Part shown: positions 1 to 9,700 of the stretch, piece after piece
How positions within the stretch are numbered: position 1 is the stretch's first letter
Layout: every line of letters begins with the position of its first letter
Assembly (NCBI RefSeq): GCF_001556185.1
Contig: NZ_LSIJ01000095.1
Coordinates: 1 to 45,862, forward strand
Direction of reading: 5' to 3'
DNA length: 45,862 nt
DNA from: Sphingomonas sp. CCH10-B3
GTDB taxonomy: Bacteria > Pseudomonadota > Alphaproteobacteria > Sphingomonadales > Sphingomonadaceae
The notes under the pieces: generated by a model
The model's database searches: none
The model's input: only the letters and a program-made list of their open reading frames with translations
What the model was told of the DNA's origin: nothing
Position numbers and translations under genes: made by a program

Positions 1-1602
1 CCCGCCACGATCGGCGGCGCGCGTCGTATGCTCAACGTGTTCGACGTGCCGTTGCCGGGCGGCGGCGTCGCGGGTTTTGCGATCGACATCGAGGATCTGG
101 AGCAGGCACGCGCCGCGACCAAACGCTTCGCCGATGCGCAGCGCGAAATGCTCGACCGGCTCTCGGCGGGGGTCGCGCAATTCGGCAGTGATCGCGCGCT
201 CGTCTTCTGCAACCAGCCGTTCCAGCGCCTGTTCGCGATGAAGCCCGAATGGATCGCCGATCGCCCCGAGTTCGACCGCGTGCTCGAACGGATGCGCGAG
301 GCGGGGCGCCTTCCTGAAGTGCGCGACTTCCCCGGGTGGAAGGCGGAGCGCCGCGAATGGTTCCTCGCCGCCGATCACCGGATCGAGGAGCCATGGCATT
401 TGCCCGGCGGCGATCATCTGCGGGTCGTCGCACAGCCGCTGCCCGACGGTGGGCTGCTGTTGATCTTCGAGGATCGTACCGAACAGGTCCAGCTTGCGAC
501 TGCGCGCGACACGCTGCTGCGGGTGCGGACGGCGACCTTCGACACATTGTTCGAAGCGCTCGGCGTCTTTGCGGCGGATGGCCGGCTTCAGCTATGGAAC
601 AACCGTTTCCGCCAGACACTTGGGCTCGACGAGACATTTCTGGCGGGGCATCCGCGAGTCGATGTGCTCGCCCAGGCTGCAGCGGCACGGCTGGCCGCGC
701 CCGGCAAAGCCGTGCTGATCAGCGAGATGGTGCGATCGGCAACGCTCGACCGGCAGCAGCGCGGCGGCAGCCTGGCGTTCGCCGACGGGCGCCATTTCGA
801 TTTCGCCGCCGTGCCGCTGCCCGACGGCAATGCGCTGTTCACGATGCTCGACGTGTCCGACAGCCGCCGGATGGAGCAGGCGTTGCGCGACCGCAACGAG
901 GCGCTTGAAGCGGCCGACCGCGTCAAGAACGCGTTTGTCGCCAATATGAGCTATGAACTGCGGACTCCGCTGACCTCGATCAGCGGCTTCGCCGAGATGT
1001 TGCAGGGTGGCTATGGTGGCGAGTTGCCGCCCACCGCGATCGATTATGTGAAAGCCATTCTCGAGTCGGTCGAACGGCTGGGCACGCTGGTCGACGATGT
1101 GCTCGACCTGACGCAGCACGGCGAGCGCGGGGCCGTGGTGGAGCTGAGCGCGGTGGCGCAAGCCGCTGCCGACAAGGTCATGCCGCTTGCCAAGGCGCAG
1201 AAGCTCGACTTTGCGGTCGAGATCGATCCGTCGCTTGGCCAGATCGGCGGCGATGCGGCGCGGCTGACGCAGGTCGTCGAAAATCTGCTGCGCCACGCGA
1301 TCGCGGGAACACAAGAACGCGGTCGCGTGCTGTTGCACGGCGACGGCACGGCGGAGGCCGCGCGCATCGTTGTTTCCGACAATGGTCGCGGCATGACCGC
1401 CAAGGCGATCGCGCGAGCGTTTGATGGGTTCGCCACGCCCGCAGCGACACGCGGCAGCGACCGGGCGCTCGGGCTCGGCCTGCCGCTCGCCAAGCAGTTC
1501 GTCGAAGCGCATGGCGGTACCGTGACGCTGATGTCCGAACGCGGGCAGGGGACCGTGATCACGGTCACGCTGCCGCGCACCGGGGCGCCGCCATCAGCAT
1601 GA
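1..1602 (+). CDS. divL: DivL-like sensor histidine kinase homologue, 5' end outside the window
   Basis: The reading frame is open to base 1, so the gene is partial; the first internal ATG is at 28. Numbering from that Met, two PAS-like regions lie at about 40-150 and 170-280, a short helical linker at 280-300, a HisKA-like dimerisation helix from 300, and a HATPase domain at about 400-515 (G1 box DNGRG at 451-455, G2 GLGLP at 482). The H-box reads NMSYELRTPL, so the phospho-accepting His is replaced by Tyr309 (codon TAT at 952-954). The N-box is also degenerate (NLLRHA). Tyr in this position is the hallmark of Caulobacter DivL, a non-canonical kinase that controls the CckA-ChpT-CtrA relay. 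The neighbours tsaE and amgK/murU are, from memory, the same as around Caulobacter divL. The stop overlaps tsaE by 4 bp. The kinase homologue call is firm; the DivL name rests on the Tyr and the neighbourhood. Confidence 0.8.
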   Translation, partial: PATIGGARRMLNVFDVPLPGGGVAGFAIDIEDLEQARAATKRFADAQREMLDRLSAGVAQFGSDRALVFCNQPFQRLFAMKPEWIADRPEFDRVLERMREAGRLPEVRDFPGWKAERREWFLAADHRIEEPWHLPGGDHLRVVAQPLPDGGLLLIFEDRTEQVQLATARDTLLRVRTATFDTLFEALGVFAADGRLQLWNNRFRQTLGLDETFLAGHPRVDVLAQAAAARLAAPGKAVLISEMVRSATLDRQQRGGSLAFADGRHFDFAAVPLPDGNALFTMLDVSDSRRMEQALRDRNEALEAADRVKNAFVANMSYELRTPLTSISGFAEMLQGGYGGELPPTAIDYVKAILESVERLGTLVDDVLDLTQHGERGAVVELSAVAQAAADKVMPLAKAQKLDFAVEIDPSLGQIGGDAARLTQVVENLLRHAIAGTQERGRVLLHGDGTAEAARIVVSDNGRGMTAKAIARAFDGFATPAATRGSDRALGLGLPLAKQFVEAHGGTVTLMSERGQGTVITVTLPRTGAPPSA

Positions 1603-2042
1603 TCCAACTCGCCGATCCCGCAGCCTCGGCAGCATTTGGCGCGTGGCTCGCCGAACATGTCGCGCCGGGCGACGTGATTGCGCTGTCGGGGCCGCTGGGC
1701 GCCGGCAAGACGAGCATCGCACGCGGGCTTCTGGCCGCGCTGGGGCTTAAAGGCGAAGCGCCGAGCCCCAGCTTCGCGATCGTCCAGCCCTATGACCCGC
1801 CCGAGGTACGGTTGCCGGTGCTGCACGTCGATCTCTACCGGATCGACTCGCCCGATGAACTGGCCGAACTCGGCCTCGACGAAGCGGCGCAGGACGCGCT
1901 GTTGGTCGTCGAATGGCCGGAACGTGCGGGAGAGAACTATTGGCCCGACGCGCTCTGGCTGACGATTGCCGGCGATGGCGCCGGACGGCGCTTGACAGCG
2001 CAGGTGCCCGAGGGTTGGAGAGCGCGATGGGCGCAACGCTGA
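1599..2042 (+). CDS. tsaE: tRNA threonylcarbamoyladenosine biosynthesis ATPase TsaE
   Basis: This 147-aa protein has the P-loop GPLGAGKT at residues 31-38 near the N terminus and the family signatures PSPSFAIVQPY and HVDLYRID downstream. TsaE is the ATPase that works with TsaB and TsaD to transfer threonylcarbamoyl to A37 of ANN-decoding tRNAs in the cytoplasm. Length is normal for the family. The ATG overlaps the upstream kinase stop (ATGA), indicating translational coupling, and the 3' end overlaps the next gene by 16 bp. Confidence 0.93.
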   Translation: MIQLADPAASAAFGAWLAEHVAPGDVIALSGPLGAGKTSIARGLLAALGLKGEAPSPSFAIVQPYDPPEVRLPVLHVDLYRIDSPDELAELGLDEAAQDALLVVEWPERAGENYWPDALWLTIAGDGAGRRLTAQVPEGWRARWAQR

Positions 2043-3001
2043 CCGAGCCTGCCGGCGCGCGGGCATTTCTCGATTCGCATGGCTGGGGTGGCGCAAGCCT
2101 GATACCGGTCACGGGGGACGCCTCGTTCCGGCGCTATTTCCGAGTGGTCGATGATGAACGCCGGGCGATCCTGATGGACGCCCCGCCGCCCGAGGATACC
2201 GGGCCGTTCCTGCACATCGCGCGCTGGCTACACGCGCAGGGCTTTGCTGCGCCCGAAGTCTTTGCGGTCGATACGGCGCAGGGCCTCGCGCTGATCGAGG
2301 ACTTCGGCGACGATCGTTTCCGCGAGGCGGTCGATGCAGATCCGGCGCGCGCGCCCGATCTTTACCGCGCTGCGGTCGATGTGCTGGTTGCGCTCCACCG
2401 GGTCGCGCCGCCCGAGGTTGAGGCTTATGATCACGCAGCGCTCGCCGAACGGACGCTGCTGCTGCCCGACTGGTATTGTCCGGCGGTTGGCATCGCTCCC
2501 GATCTCGCCAGCTATGCGCAGGCATGGGACGCGGTGCTGCCGCTTGCCGATGCGGCTAACCCGGTGCTCGCGCTGCGTGATTTCCACGCCGAGAACCTGA
2601 TGCTGCTCGGCGATGGGCGGATCGGGCTGCTCGATTTTCAGGATGCGATGACCGGCCATCCGGCCTATGATCTCGTGTCGTTGCTGCAGGATGCGCGGCG
2701 CGATGTCGAGCCGGCTATCGAAGCGGCAATGCTCGATCATTATCGTGCCGTGACCGGGGCAAGCGAGGATTTTCTGACCGCCTATCATGTCCTCGGCGCC
2801 CAGCGGAACACGCGCATCGTCGGCGTTTTCACCCGGCTGTGGCGGCGCGACGGCAAGGATCGCTATCCGGCGCTGTGCCCGCGCGTTTGGGGCTATCTCG
2901 AACGCGATCTGGCGCATCCCGCGCTTGCCCCGGTAAAGGCCTGGTTCGATGCGACGATCCCCCCTGCCAAGCGCGGCGACCCGATGTTGATCGGCGCATG
3001 A
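2027..3001 (+). CDS. amgK: N-acetylmuramate/N-acetylglucosamine kinase AmgK (aminoglycoside phosphotransferase fold)
   Basis: This is a 324-aa APH-fold kinase. The catalytic loop LRDFHAENLML supplies D185, H187 and N190, and the metal-binding Asp follows in LLDFQDAMTG (D203). The ATG at 2027 is chosen because GGAG lies just upstream and it removes an unconserved extension; it overlaps tsaE by 16 bp. AmgK phosphorylates MurNAc at C1 during peptidoglycan recycling. The immediately following nucleotidyltransferase (4-bp overlap) is the expected partner MurU, which turns a generic phosphotransferase call into AmgK. The kinase fold is seen; the sugar substrate is inferred from context. Confidence 0.85.
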   Translation: MGATLTEPAGARAFLDSHGWGGASLIPVTGDASFRRYFRVVDDERRAILMDAPPPEDTGPFLHIARWLHAQGFAAPEVFAVDTAQGLALIEDFGDDRFREAVDADPARAPDLYRAAVDVLVALHRVAPPEVEAYDHAALAERTLLLPDWYCPAVGIAPDLASYAQAWDAVLPLADAANPVLALRDFHAENLMLLGDGRIGLLDFQDAMTGHPAYDLVSLLQDARRDVEPAIEAAMLDHYRAVTGASEDFLTAYHVLGAQRNTRIVGVFTRLWRRDGKDRYPALCPRVWGYLERDLAHPALAPVKAWFDATIPPAKRGDPMLIGA

Positions 3002-3759
3002 CGGCGCTCAAGACGCTCGCGCTGCGGCCCAATCCGGCCGCGTCGGTGCCCGAAACCGCGATGGTGATGGCGGCCGGGCTCGGCAAGCGCATGCGTCCGC
3101 TCACCGCTACGCGCCCCAAGCCGCTGGTCGAAGTTGCGGGCAAGCCGCTGATCGACCATGTCTTCGATCGGCTCGCGGCGGCTGGCGTCAAGCGCGCGGT
3201 GGTCAACGTCCATTACCTCGCCGATGCGCTCGAGGCGCATCTGCGGCGCCGTGACGACGGGATCGAGCTGCTAATCTCCGACGAGCGCGCGCAGTTGATG
3301 GAAACCGGTGGCGGGCTGGTGCAGGCGCGCGACCTGATCGGCGACAAGCCGTTTCTGACCGTCAACAGCGACAATCTGTGGATCGACGGCCCGATCGACG
3401 CGATTCGTGCGCTGGGTGCCGCATGGGACGACGACCGGATGGACGCGCTGCTGCTGATGGTGCCGCTTGCGTGGGCGCATTGCCACGGCGGGCGCGGCGA
3501 TTTCCATCTCGACCCCGCAGGCCGCATCACTGGGCGGCGCAAGCCCGGTCGGCCGGCACCCTTCGTGTGGACCGGCGTCCAGATCCTGTCGCCGCGCCTG
3601 ATCGCGGATTGGCCCGAGGGGCCGTTCTCGACCAATTTGTTCTGGGACCGGGCGATTGCGGCCGGGCGAGCTTATGGCATCGTCCATAGCGGGCTGTGGT
3701 TCGACGTCGGCACGCCTGCCGCGATTGGCCGTACCGAAGCGATTCTCGCCGATGGCTGA
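2998..3759 (+). CDS. murU: N-acetylmuramate-1-phosphate uridylyltransferase MurU
   Basis: This 253-aa sugar-phosphate nucleotidyltransferase carries the signature AAGLGKRMRPLT near residue 23 and PKPLVEVAGKPLIDH just after, with a metal-binding NSDN motif further on. MurU makes UDP-MurNAc from MurNAc-1-phosphate, feeding recycled cell-wall sugar back to peptidoglycan synthesis and bypassing MurA. The ATG at 2998 forms an ATGA overlap with amgK; an alternative start is 3061, directly before the nucleotide-binding motif. Generic GDP-mannose or glucose-1-phosphate specificity cannot be excluded from sequence alone, but the amgK coupling argues for MurU. Confidence 0.85.
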   Translation: MTALKTLALRPNPAASVPETAMVMAAGLGKRMRPLTATRPKPLVEVAGKPLIDHVFDRLAAAGVKRAVVNVHYLADALEAHLRRRDDGIELLISDERAQLMETGGGLVQARDLIGDKPFLTVNSDNLWIDGPIDAIRALGAAWDDDRMDALLLMVPLAWAHCHGGRGDFHLDPAGRITGRRKPGRPAPFVWTGVQILSPRLIADWPEGPFSTNLFWDRAIAAGRAYGIVHSGLWFDVGTPAAIGRTEAILADG

Positions 3760-3780
3760 GCCTGGGGCGAGCCAGCGATA

Positions 3781-6741
3781 GTGGCGCGGGGCCGGCCCCA
3801 GCTTTACACCATCCCTGCGCATCGGGCCTTTGCCGATGCGCTTGCGGCCGGGCTGATCCGGCGTTTCGGCGGCGAGCCGATGGGGCTCGCGCGCGGCCTG
3901 CTGCTGCTGCCCAACCGCCGCGCGGTGCGCACGCTGGCCGATGCCTTTGTCCGCGCCAGCGGCGGCGCGTTGCTGCTGCCCCGGCTCGTCGCGATCGGCG
4001 ATGCCGAACTGGGCGAAGCGATCGGCGCGGCGCTCGATCCGGCTGATGACGAGAATCCGCCACCGCGCGCGATCGATCCGCTGGCGCGGCGGATGATCCT
4101 GGCACGGCTGGTGAGCGACGCCCGCGCGCGCAGCGGCCAGCCGATCGATGCCGCCGAAGCCGTGCGGCTTGCAGGCGAGCTGGCGCGCACGCTCGATCAG
4201 TTGCTGGTTGAGGAAATTGCGCCCAAGCGCCTCGCCGAGATCGACGTCGGGGCAGATCTGCAGGACCATTGGCAGCGCGCGCTCGACCTGTTCGGGATCG
4301 TGCTCGACGATTGGCCCAAGGCACTCGCGCGGCGTGGTGCGATCGATCTCGCGACCCGGCGCGGCCTGCTGCTCGACCGGTTGGCCGCGCGCTGGCGGGC
4401 GGCGCCACCGCCGGGGTTTGTCTGTGCCGCCGGAATCGGCTCGGCCGCGCCTGCACTCGCCCGATTGCTCCGCGTGGTAAGCGAATTCCCGCAGGGGTTG
4501 GTTGTTTTCGCCGATCTCGCAACCACCATGGCGGGTGAGGAATGGGATGCGCTCGGCCCGCTGCCGCCGGACGCGAGCGGACGGCGCCCGCGTCCGATCG
4601 AGACGCACCCGCAATATCAGCTCAAGCTGCTGCTTGCCCGCATGGGCGTCGCGCGCGGCGAGGTTACGCTGTGGCGCGACGGCGGTGGCCCTGATGCCGG
4701 CTCGATCCGGGGCCGCGCGGTCGCCAATGCGCTGGCACCGGCCGAGTTCACGGACAAATGGACCGAATTGTCGGCGGTCGAGCGGCGCCTGACGGGGGTC
4801 CGCGCCGTCGAACTGGCGACACCCGCTGAGGAAGCGCAGGCAATTGCGCTGGCGCTGCGCGAAGCGCTCGAGACGCCGGGGCGGACCGCCGCGCTGGTAA
4901 CGCCCGATCGCGCGCTCGCGCGGCGCGTCGCGGCATTGCTTGCACGCTGGGGCATCGCGATCGACGACAGCGCCGGACGACCGCTCTCGATCCTGCCACC
5001 GGGGACCTTGCTGACGGTACTGGCCGAAGCGGCAGCACAGCGCTTTGCGCCGCTGGCGCTGCTCGCGCTGCTCAAGCACCCGCTGGTCATGAGCGGCGAC
5101 GGGCGACTCGCGTGGCTTGAGGGGGTACGTGCGCTCGATCTCGCGCTGCGCGGGCCGCGACCGGCGGCGGGGCTCGACGGGATCGATCGCCATCTGGCCG
5201 AGGGCGACGATCGGACGGCGGCGATCCGCCGTGAAGCGGCAGCATGGTGGCCCGCCGCACGTGCGCTGCTCGAATCTGTCGCCGCGCTGTTCGACGGCGG
5301 CGACCAGCCGCTCGATGTGTTGCTCACGGGCTTGCGCGACGCGGCGCAGGCGCTGTGCGGCGATGCACTATGGGCGGGACCGGCGGGCCGCGCTGCTGCG
5401 GACCTGCTCGCCGATCTCGAAGCCGAAGCGGGTGAGGGACCCGGCGTCGTCGCGCCCGATGCGCTCGCGCCGCTGCTGCGCACGCTGATGGACGACGTGT
5501 CGGTGCGTCCCCCGCAGGGCGGCCACCCGCGCCTTGCCATCTATGGCCTGATTGAGGCGCGGCTGCAGACCGCCGACCTGATGATCCTTGGCGGGCTCAA
5601 CGAAAATGTCTGGCCGGGCCAGCCCGCGCCCGATCCCTGGCTCGCTCCGCGCATCCGCGCCGAACTCGGCTTGCCGGGGCTCGACCGCCGGGTTGGTATG
5701 GCCGCGCATGATCTGGCGAGCGCGCTCGGCGCGCCCGAAGTGCTGCTGACGCGCGCGCGCCGCGATGCGAAAAGCCCGGCGATCGCCTCGCGCTTCTGGC
5801 TGCGGCTGGAGGCGATGACCGGCGGGATGGAGCGCGACCACCGCCTCGCCGCCTGGGCGCGGCTGCTCGATGATCCCGGCGCGCACGAACCGGCGAAGCG
5901 GCCCGCGCCGTCGCCGCCGCGGGCGCTGCGCCCGACGCGGATTTCGGTGACCGAAGTCGACCGGCTCAAGGCCGATCCTTATGCCTTTTACGCGCGTCAG
6001 TTGCTGAAGCTCGCCGCGCTCGATCCGGTTGATGCCGATCCCAGCGCGGCGTGGCGCGGCACGGCAGTGCATGCGATTCTGGAGGCGTGGGGCAAGGCCG
6101 ATGGCTTCGCGCCTGACCAGCTATTGCCGCGCGCCCGTGCGCTGCTGGCGGATCAACGCACCCACCCGATGATGCGTGCGCTGTGGCAACCGCGGCTGCT
6201 GGAAGCGATCGCCTTCATCGCGAAGGAAATCGAGGCAATGGCCGATCAGGGCCGCAGCGTGATGGCGCTCGAGCACAGCGGCGAAATCACGCTCGCGGGA
6301 GTGACGCTGAAGGGCAAGGCCGACCGCATCGATCGGCTTGCCAACGGTGCCGTCGGGATCGTCGATTACAAGACCGGCAAAGCGCCGTCGCCCTCGGCCG
6401 TGCGCGCGGGCTATAGCCTGCAACTCGGGCTGCTCGGGCTGATTGCCGAACACGGCGGATTCGGGGGCATTACCGGCACGGCAGGCGCCTTCGATTACTG
6501 GTCGCTCGCCAAGCACGGCGACGAGTTCGGCAAGATCACCAGCCCGGTCGATCCCGAGGGCAAGCGCGGCAAAATCGTCACTGCCGAGTTCACGGCGCTC
6601 GCGGCGGCGACCTTTGCCGACGCCGCCGGGCAATGGCTGACCGGCGACGAACCCTTCACCGCGAAGCTCCATCCCGAATATGCGCCTTACGCCGATTATG
6701 ATCAGCTGATGCGGCTCGACGAATGGTATGGCCGTGGCTGA
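3781..6741 (+). CDS. addB: Double-strand break repair protein AddB
   Basis: This 986-aa protein is of the alphaproteobacterial AddB type. The N terminus resembles an inactivated helicase (PNRRAVRTLADAFVRA), and the C-terminal third is a RecB-like nuclease domain with a catalytic segment containing VDYKTGK near residue 865. With AddA it forms a helicase-nuclease that processes DNA ends for RecA and reads Chi-like sites. The start is GTG at 3781; an upstream in-frame stop at 3757 excludes longer forms, and the ATG at 3753 is in another frame that closes at once. The 3' end overlaps addA by 14 bp. Confidence 0.93.
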   Translation: MARGRPQLYTIPAHRAFADALAAGLIRRFGGEPMGLARGLLLLPNRRAVRTLADAFVRASGGALLLPRLVAIGDAELGEAIGAALDPADDENPPPRAIDPLARRMILARLVSDARARSGQPIDAAEAVRLAGELARTLDQLLVEEIAPKRLAEIDVGADLQDHWQRALDLFGIVLDDWPKALARRGAIDLATRRGLLLDRLAARWRAAPPPGFVCAAGIGSAAPALARLLRVVSEFPQGLVVFADLATTMAGEEWDALGPLPPDASGRRPRPIETHPQYQLKLLLARMGVARGEVTLWRDGGGPDAGSIRGRAVANALAPAEFTDKWTELSAVERRLTGVRAVELATPAEEAQAIALALREALETPGRTAALVTPDRALARRVAALLARWGIAIDDSAGRPLSILPPGTLLTVLAEAAAQRFAPLALLALLKHPLVMSGDGRLAWLEGVRALDLALRGPRPAAGLDGIDRHLAEGDDRTAAIRREAAAWWPAARALLESVAALFDGGDQPLDVLLTGLRDAAQALCGDALWAGPAGRAAADLLADLEAEAGEGPGVVAPDALAPLLRTLMDDVSVRPPQGGHPRLAIYGLIEARLQTADLMILGGLNENVWPGQPAPDPWLAPRIRAELGLPGLDRRVGMAAHDLASALGAPEVLLTRARRDAKSPAIASRFWLRLEAMTGGMERDHRLAAWARLLDDPGAHEPAKRPAPSPPRALRPTRISVTEVDRLKADPYAFYARQLLKLAALDPVDADPSAAWRGTAVHAILEAWGKADGFAPDQLLPRARALLADQRTHPMMRALWQPRLLEAIAFIAKEIEAMADQGRSVMALEHSGEITLAGVTLKGKADRIDRLANGAVGIVDYKTGKAPSPSAVRAGYSLQLGLLGLIAEHGGFGGITGTAGAFDYWSLAKHGDEFGKITSPVDPEGKRGKIVTAEFTALAAATFADAAGQWLTGDEPFTAKLHPEYAPYADYDQLMRLDEWYGRG

Positions 6742-9700
6742 GGACAAGAAGCTCCCCAAGCTGCTCGGCAATCAGGCGCGGGCGAGCCTGCCCGATGAAC
6801 ATGTCTGGCTGTCGGCTTCGGCGGGGACGGGCAAGACGCAGGTTCTGGCCGCGCGGGTGTTTCGCCTGCTGCTGCGGGGCACCGACCCATCGGCGATCCT
6901 GTGCCTGACGTTCACCAAGGCGGGCGCTGCCGAAATGGCGGGGCGGATCACCGCGCGGCTGGCAGCGTGGGTGCGGATGCGCGACGAGGCGCTCGGCCAC
7001 GATCTCGCCGCGCTCGGCGAAGCGCCGACGCCCGAGCTGCGGGCACGCGCGCGCACGCTGTTCGCCAAGCTGCTCGATGCGCCGGGCGGTGGCATCCGCA
7101 TCGCGACAATCCATAGCTTCTGCCAGGGGCTGCTCGCCGGTTTCCCGATCGAAGCCGGACTCGTCCCGGGTTTTCGCCCGATCGAGGGCCGCGAGGAAGC
7201 CGTGCTGATGCGCGAAACGCTCGCCGAACTGCTGGTCGATGCCGAACGCGACGGGCGGCTCGGCATCGTCGAGGCGATCGGGGCGCTCAGCGTGCGGCTC
7301 GGCGAAGGCGGGGCGGAAGAGTTCCTTCACGCCTGCGCGCGCGCGCCGGCCGCGCTCGCGGAATTGCCGACCGGGCTACAGCCGTTCGTGCGTGCCAAGC
7401 TCGACCTGCCGATTGGCGACATCAACGACGTCCTAATCCACGCCTGCACCGACGATGAATTCGACGTCGATGCTGTCCACCGCCTGGCAGCCGCCAATCG
7501 TGCTTGGGGGACAGCCAGTGGCGGCAACCACGCCGATATCGCCGAATGCTGGATCGAAGCGACGCCCGCCATGCGCGCGACGATGCTCGAAGATTTGAAA
7601 GCGATCGGCTTCACGCAGGCGGGCGAACCCCGCAAATTTTCTGCCAAGCTGCTCGCCGCCGACCCCGATTACGCCGAACTGGCGATTGACGTCGCGACGC
7701 GTTGCATTGGTCTGCTCTCGCTGCGCCAGCGTGCGGCTTATGCCGATCTGCTTGCGCGCGGGCTGGAGGCGGGGCGGGCCTATGCCGATGCCTATGCGCA
7801 GGCCAAACGGCGCCTTGGCGTCGCCGATTTCGACGACCTGATCCGCGCGACCGTCGCGCTGCTCGAACAACCGGGCATGGGCGACTGGGTGCGTTACAAG
7901 CTCGATTTGGCCACCGATCATGTACTGGTCGACGAAGCGCAGGACACCAACCCGCGCCAGTGGCGGATTGTGCGGGCATTGGTCGATGAGTTTTTCGCCG
8001 GCGAAGGCACCAAGGGCGAGACCGCGCGCACCTTGTTCGTGGTCGGCGACCACAAACAGGCGATTTTTGGGTTTCAGGGAACCGATCCGATCGCCTTCCT
8101 GGCGGCGGAGCTGCATTTCGGCGCCAAGGCACGCGCTGCCCGCGACGAGGCCAAGGGCATCGGTACGCCATTCAGCCGCCTGTCGCTGACGCACAGCTTC
8201 CGTTCGACTCGCCCGATCCTCGAATTTGTCGATGCCGCCATCGCCCGCATCGACGCGCCGGGGCTCGGCGTCGACGAGCTTGCAGCGCATGCCAGCGAAG
8301 TTCCCGGACCCGGTACGGTCACGCTCTGGCCCCCGGAGACGGGCGCGACCGGCGATGCCGATGAAGAGGAGTGGATCGGCGACGCGACGCGCGCGCTCGC
8401 GACCAGGATCGCACGCCAGATCAAGGCTTGGCTCGATCCCGCCAATCCGCTGATGCTCGAATCGCAAGGGCGCGCCTTGCGGCCCGAGGATGTGATGATA
8501 CTCGTCAAGCGGCGCGGCGAGCTGGCGGCGCTGATCGTCGCGCGGCTCTATGCCGAAGGCGTGCCGGTCGCCGGGGTCGACCGGCTGCGCCTCAATGCGC
8601 CGCTGGCAGTGCGCGATCTGCTCGTGGCGATCCGCTTCGCACTTCAACCCGATGATGATCTGTCGCTCGCCAGCCTGCTCGTCTCGCCGCTGATCGGCTG
8701 GAGCCAGGATGACTTGCTCGCGGCCGCCGTGCCGCGCCGCACCAGCCTGTGGCGCCACTTGCGCGCGCAGGTCGATGCCGAACGACTGGCGCCGCTTTAC
8801 GACCTGCTGGCGCGGGCCGATTTCTCGACACCCTATCAGCTGCTCGAGCATTTGCTGTCAGGGCCGCTTGATGGGCGGCGCAAATTGCTCCGCCGGCTCG
8901 GGGCAGAGGCGCGCGACCCGATCGAGGAACTGCTGAGCGCCGCGCTCGACTTCGAAGCGCGCGCGACGCCTTCGCTTCAGGCGTTTCTCGATTGGTTCGA
9001 TCGTGGCGAGGTTGAGATCGTTCGCGACCCCTCGACGCCGCTCGATGCTGTCCGCGTGATGACCGCGCATGGCGCCAAGGGGCTGCAGGCGCCGCTGGTG
9101 CTGCTTGCCGATGCCTGCGTCGATCCGGGCAGTGCACCACGATCGCTGCTGCGCTGGTCGGTTGATGCTGAAAGCGACCCGTTGCCGATCTTCCGGCCCA
9201 AGGCCACCGAACGCGGCGGGCCGCTCGACGCGGTGGTTGAACAGGCCGCTACCCGCGATCTGGAGGAACATTGGCGGCTGTTCTACGTCGCCGCCACCCG
9301 CGCCGAGGAACGGCTGGTGATCGCCGGTGCGCTGGGCCCGCGCGCGCAGGGCGTGGCGCCGCCGTCGAGCTGGTACGCAGCCGCCGACCGCGCCTTCGCG
9401 GCGCTAGGCGTGGAAGGGGATGGCGAGCGCATTTTTCGCGGCACTGGGCCGACCGGCCCTGCTGCAGCGCCGAAGCCCGCTGGCAAGCCCTCAGCGTCTG
9501 CCGAACCAGTCCCGGACTGGGCGCGCACGCCTGCGCCGATCGAAGCCCGGCCGCCGCGTCCGCTTGCGCCATCGTCGCTCGGTGGTGATGAAGTGAGCGA
9601 TCCGCCGCCGACGCCGACACTGCGCGCGGCGGCGGAGCGGGGGCGGCTTATCCACGCGCTGCTGGAACGGTTACCCTCGGTGGCGCCCGAAACGCGCGCA

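Noticed and set aside
3271..5193. Long minus-strand open frame (640 codons) opposite murU/addB
   Set aside because: Composition is Arg/Gln-rich with no motif; it is the antisense shadow of addB in GC-rich DNA.
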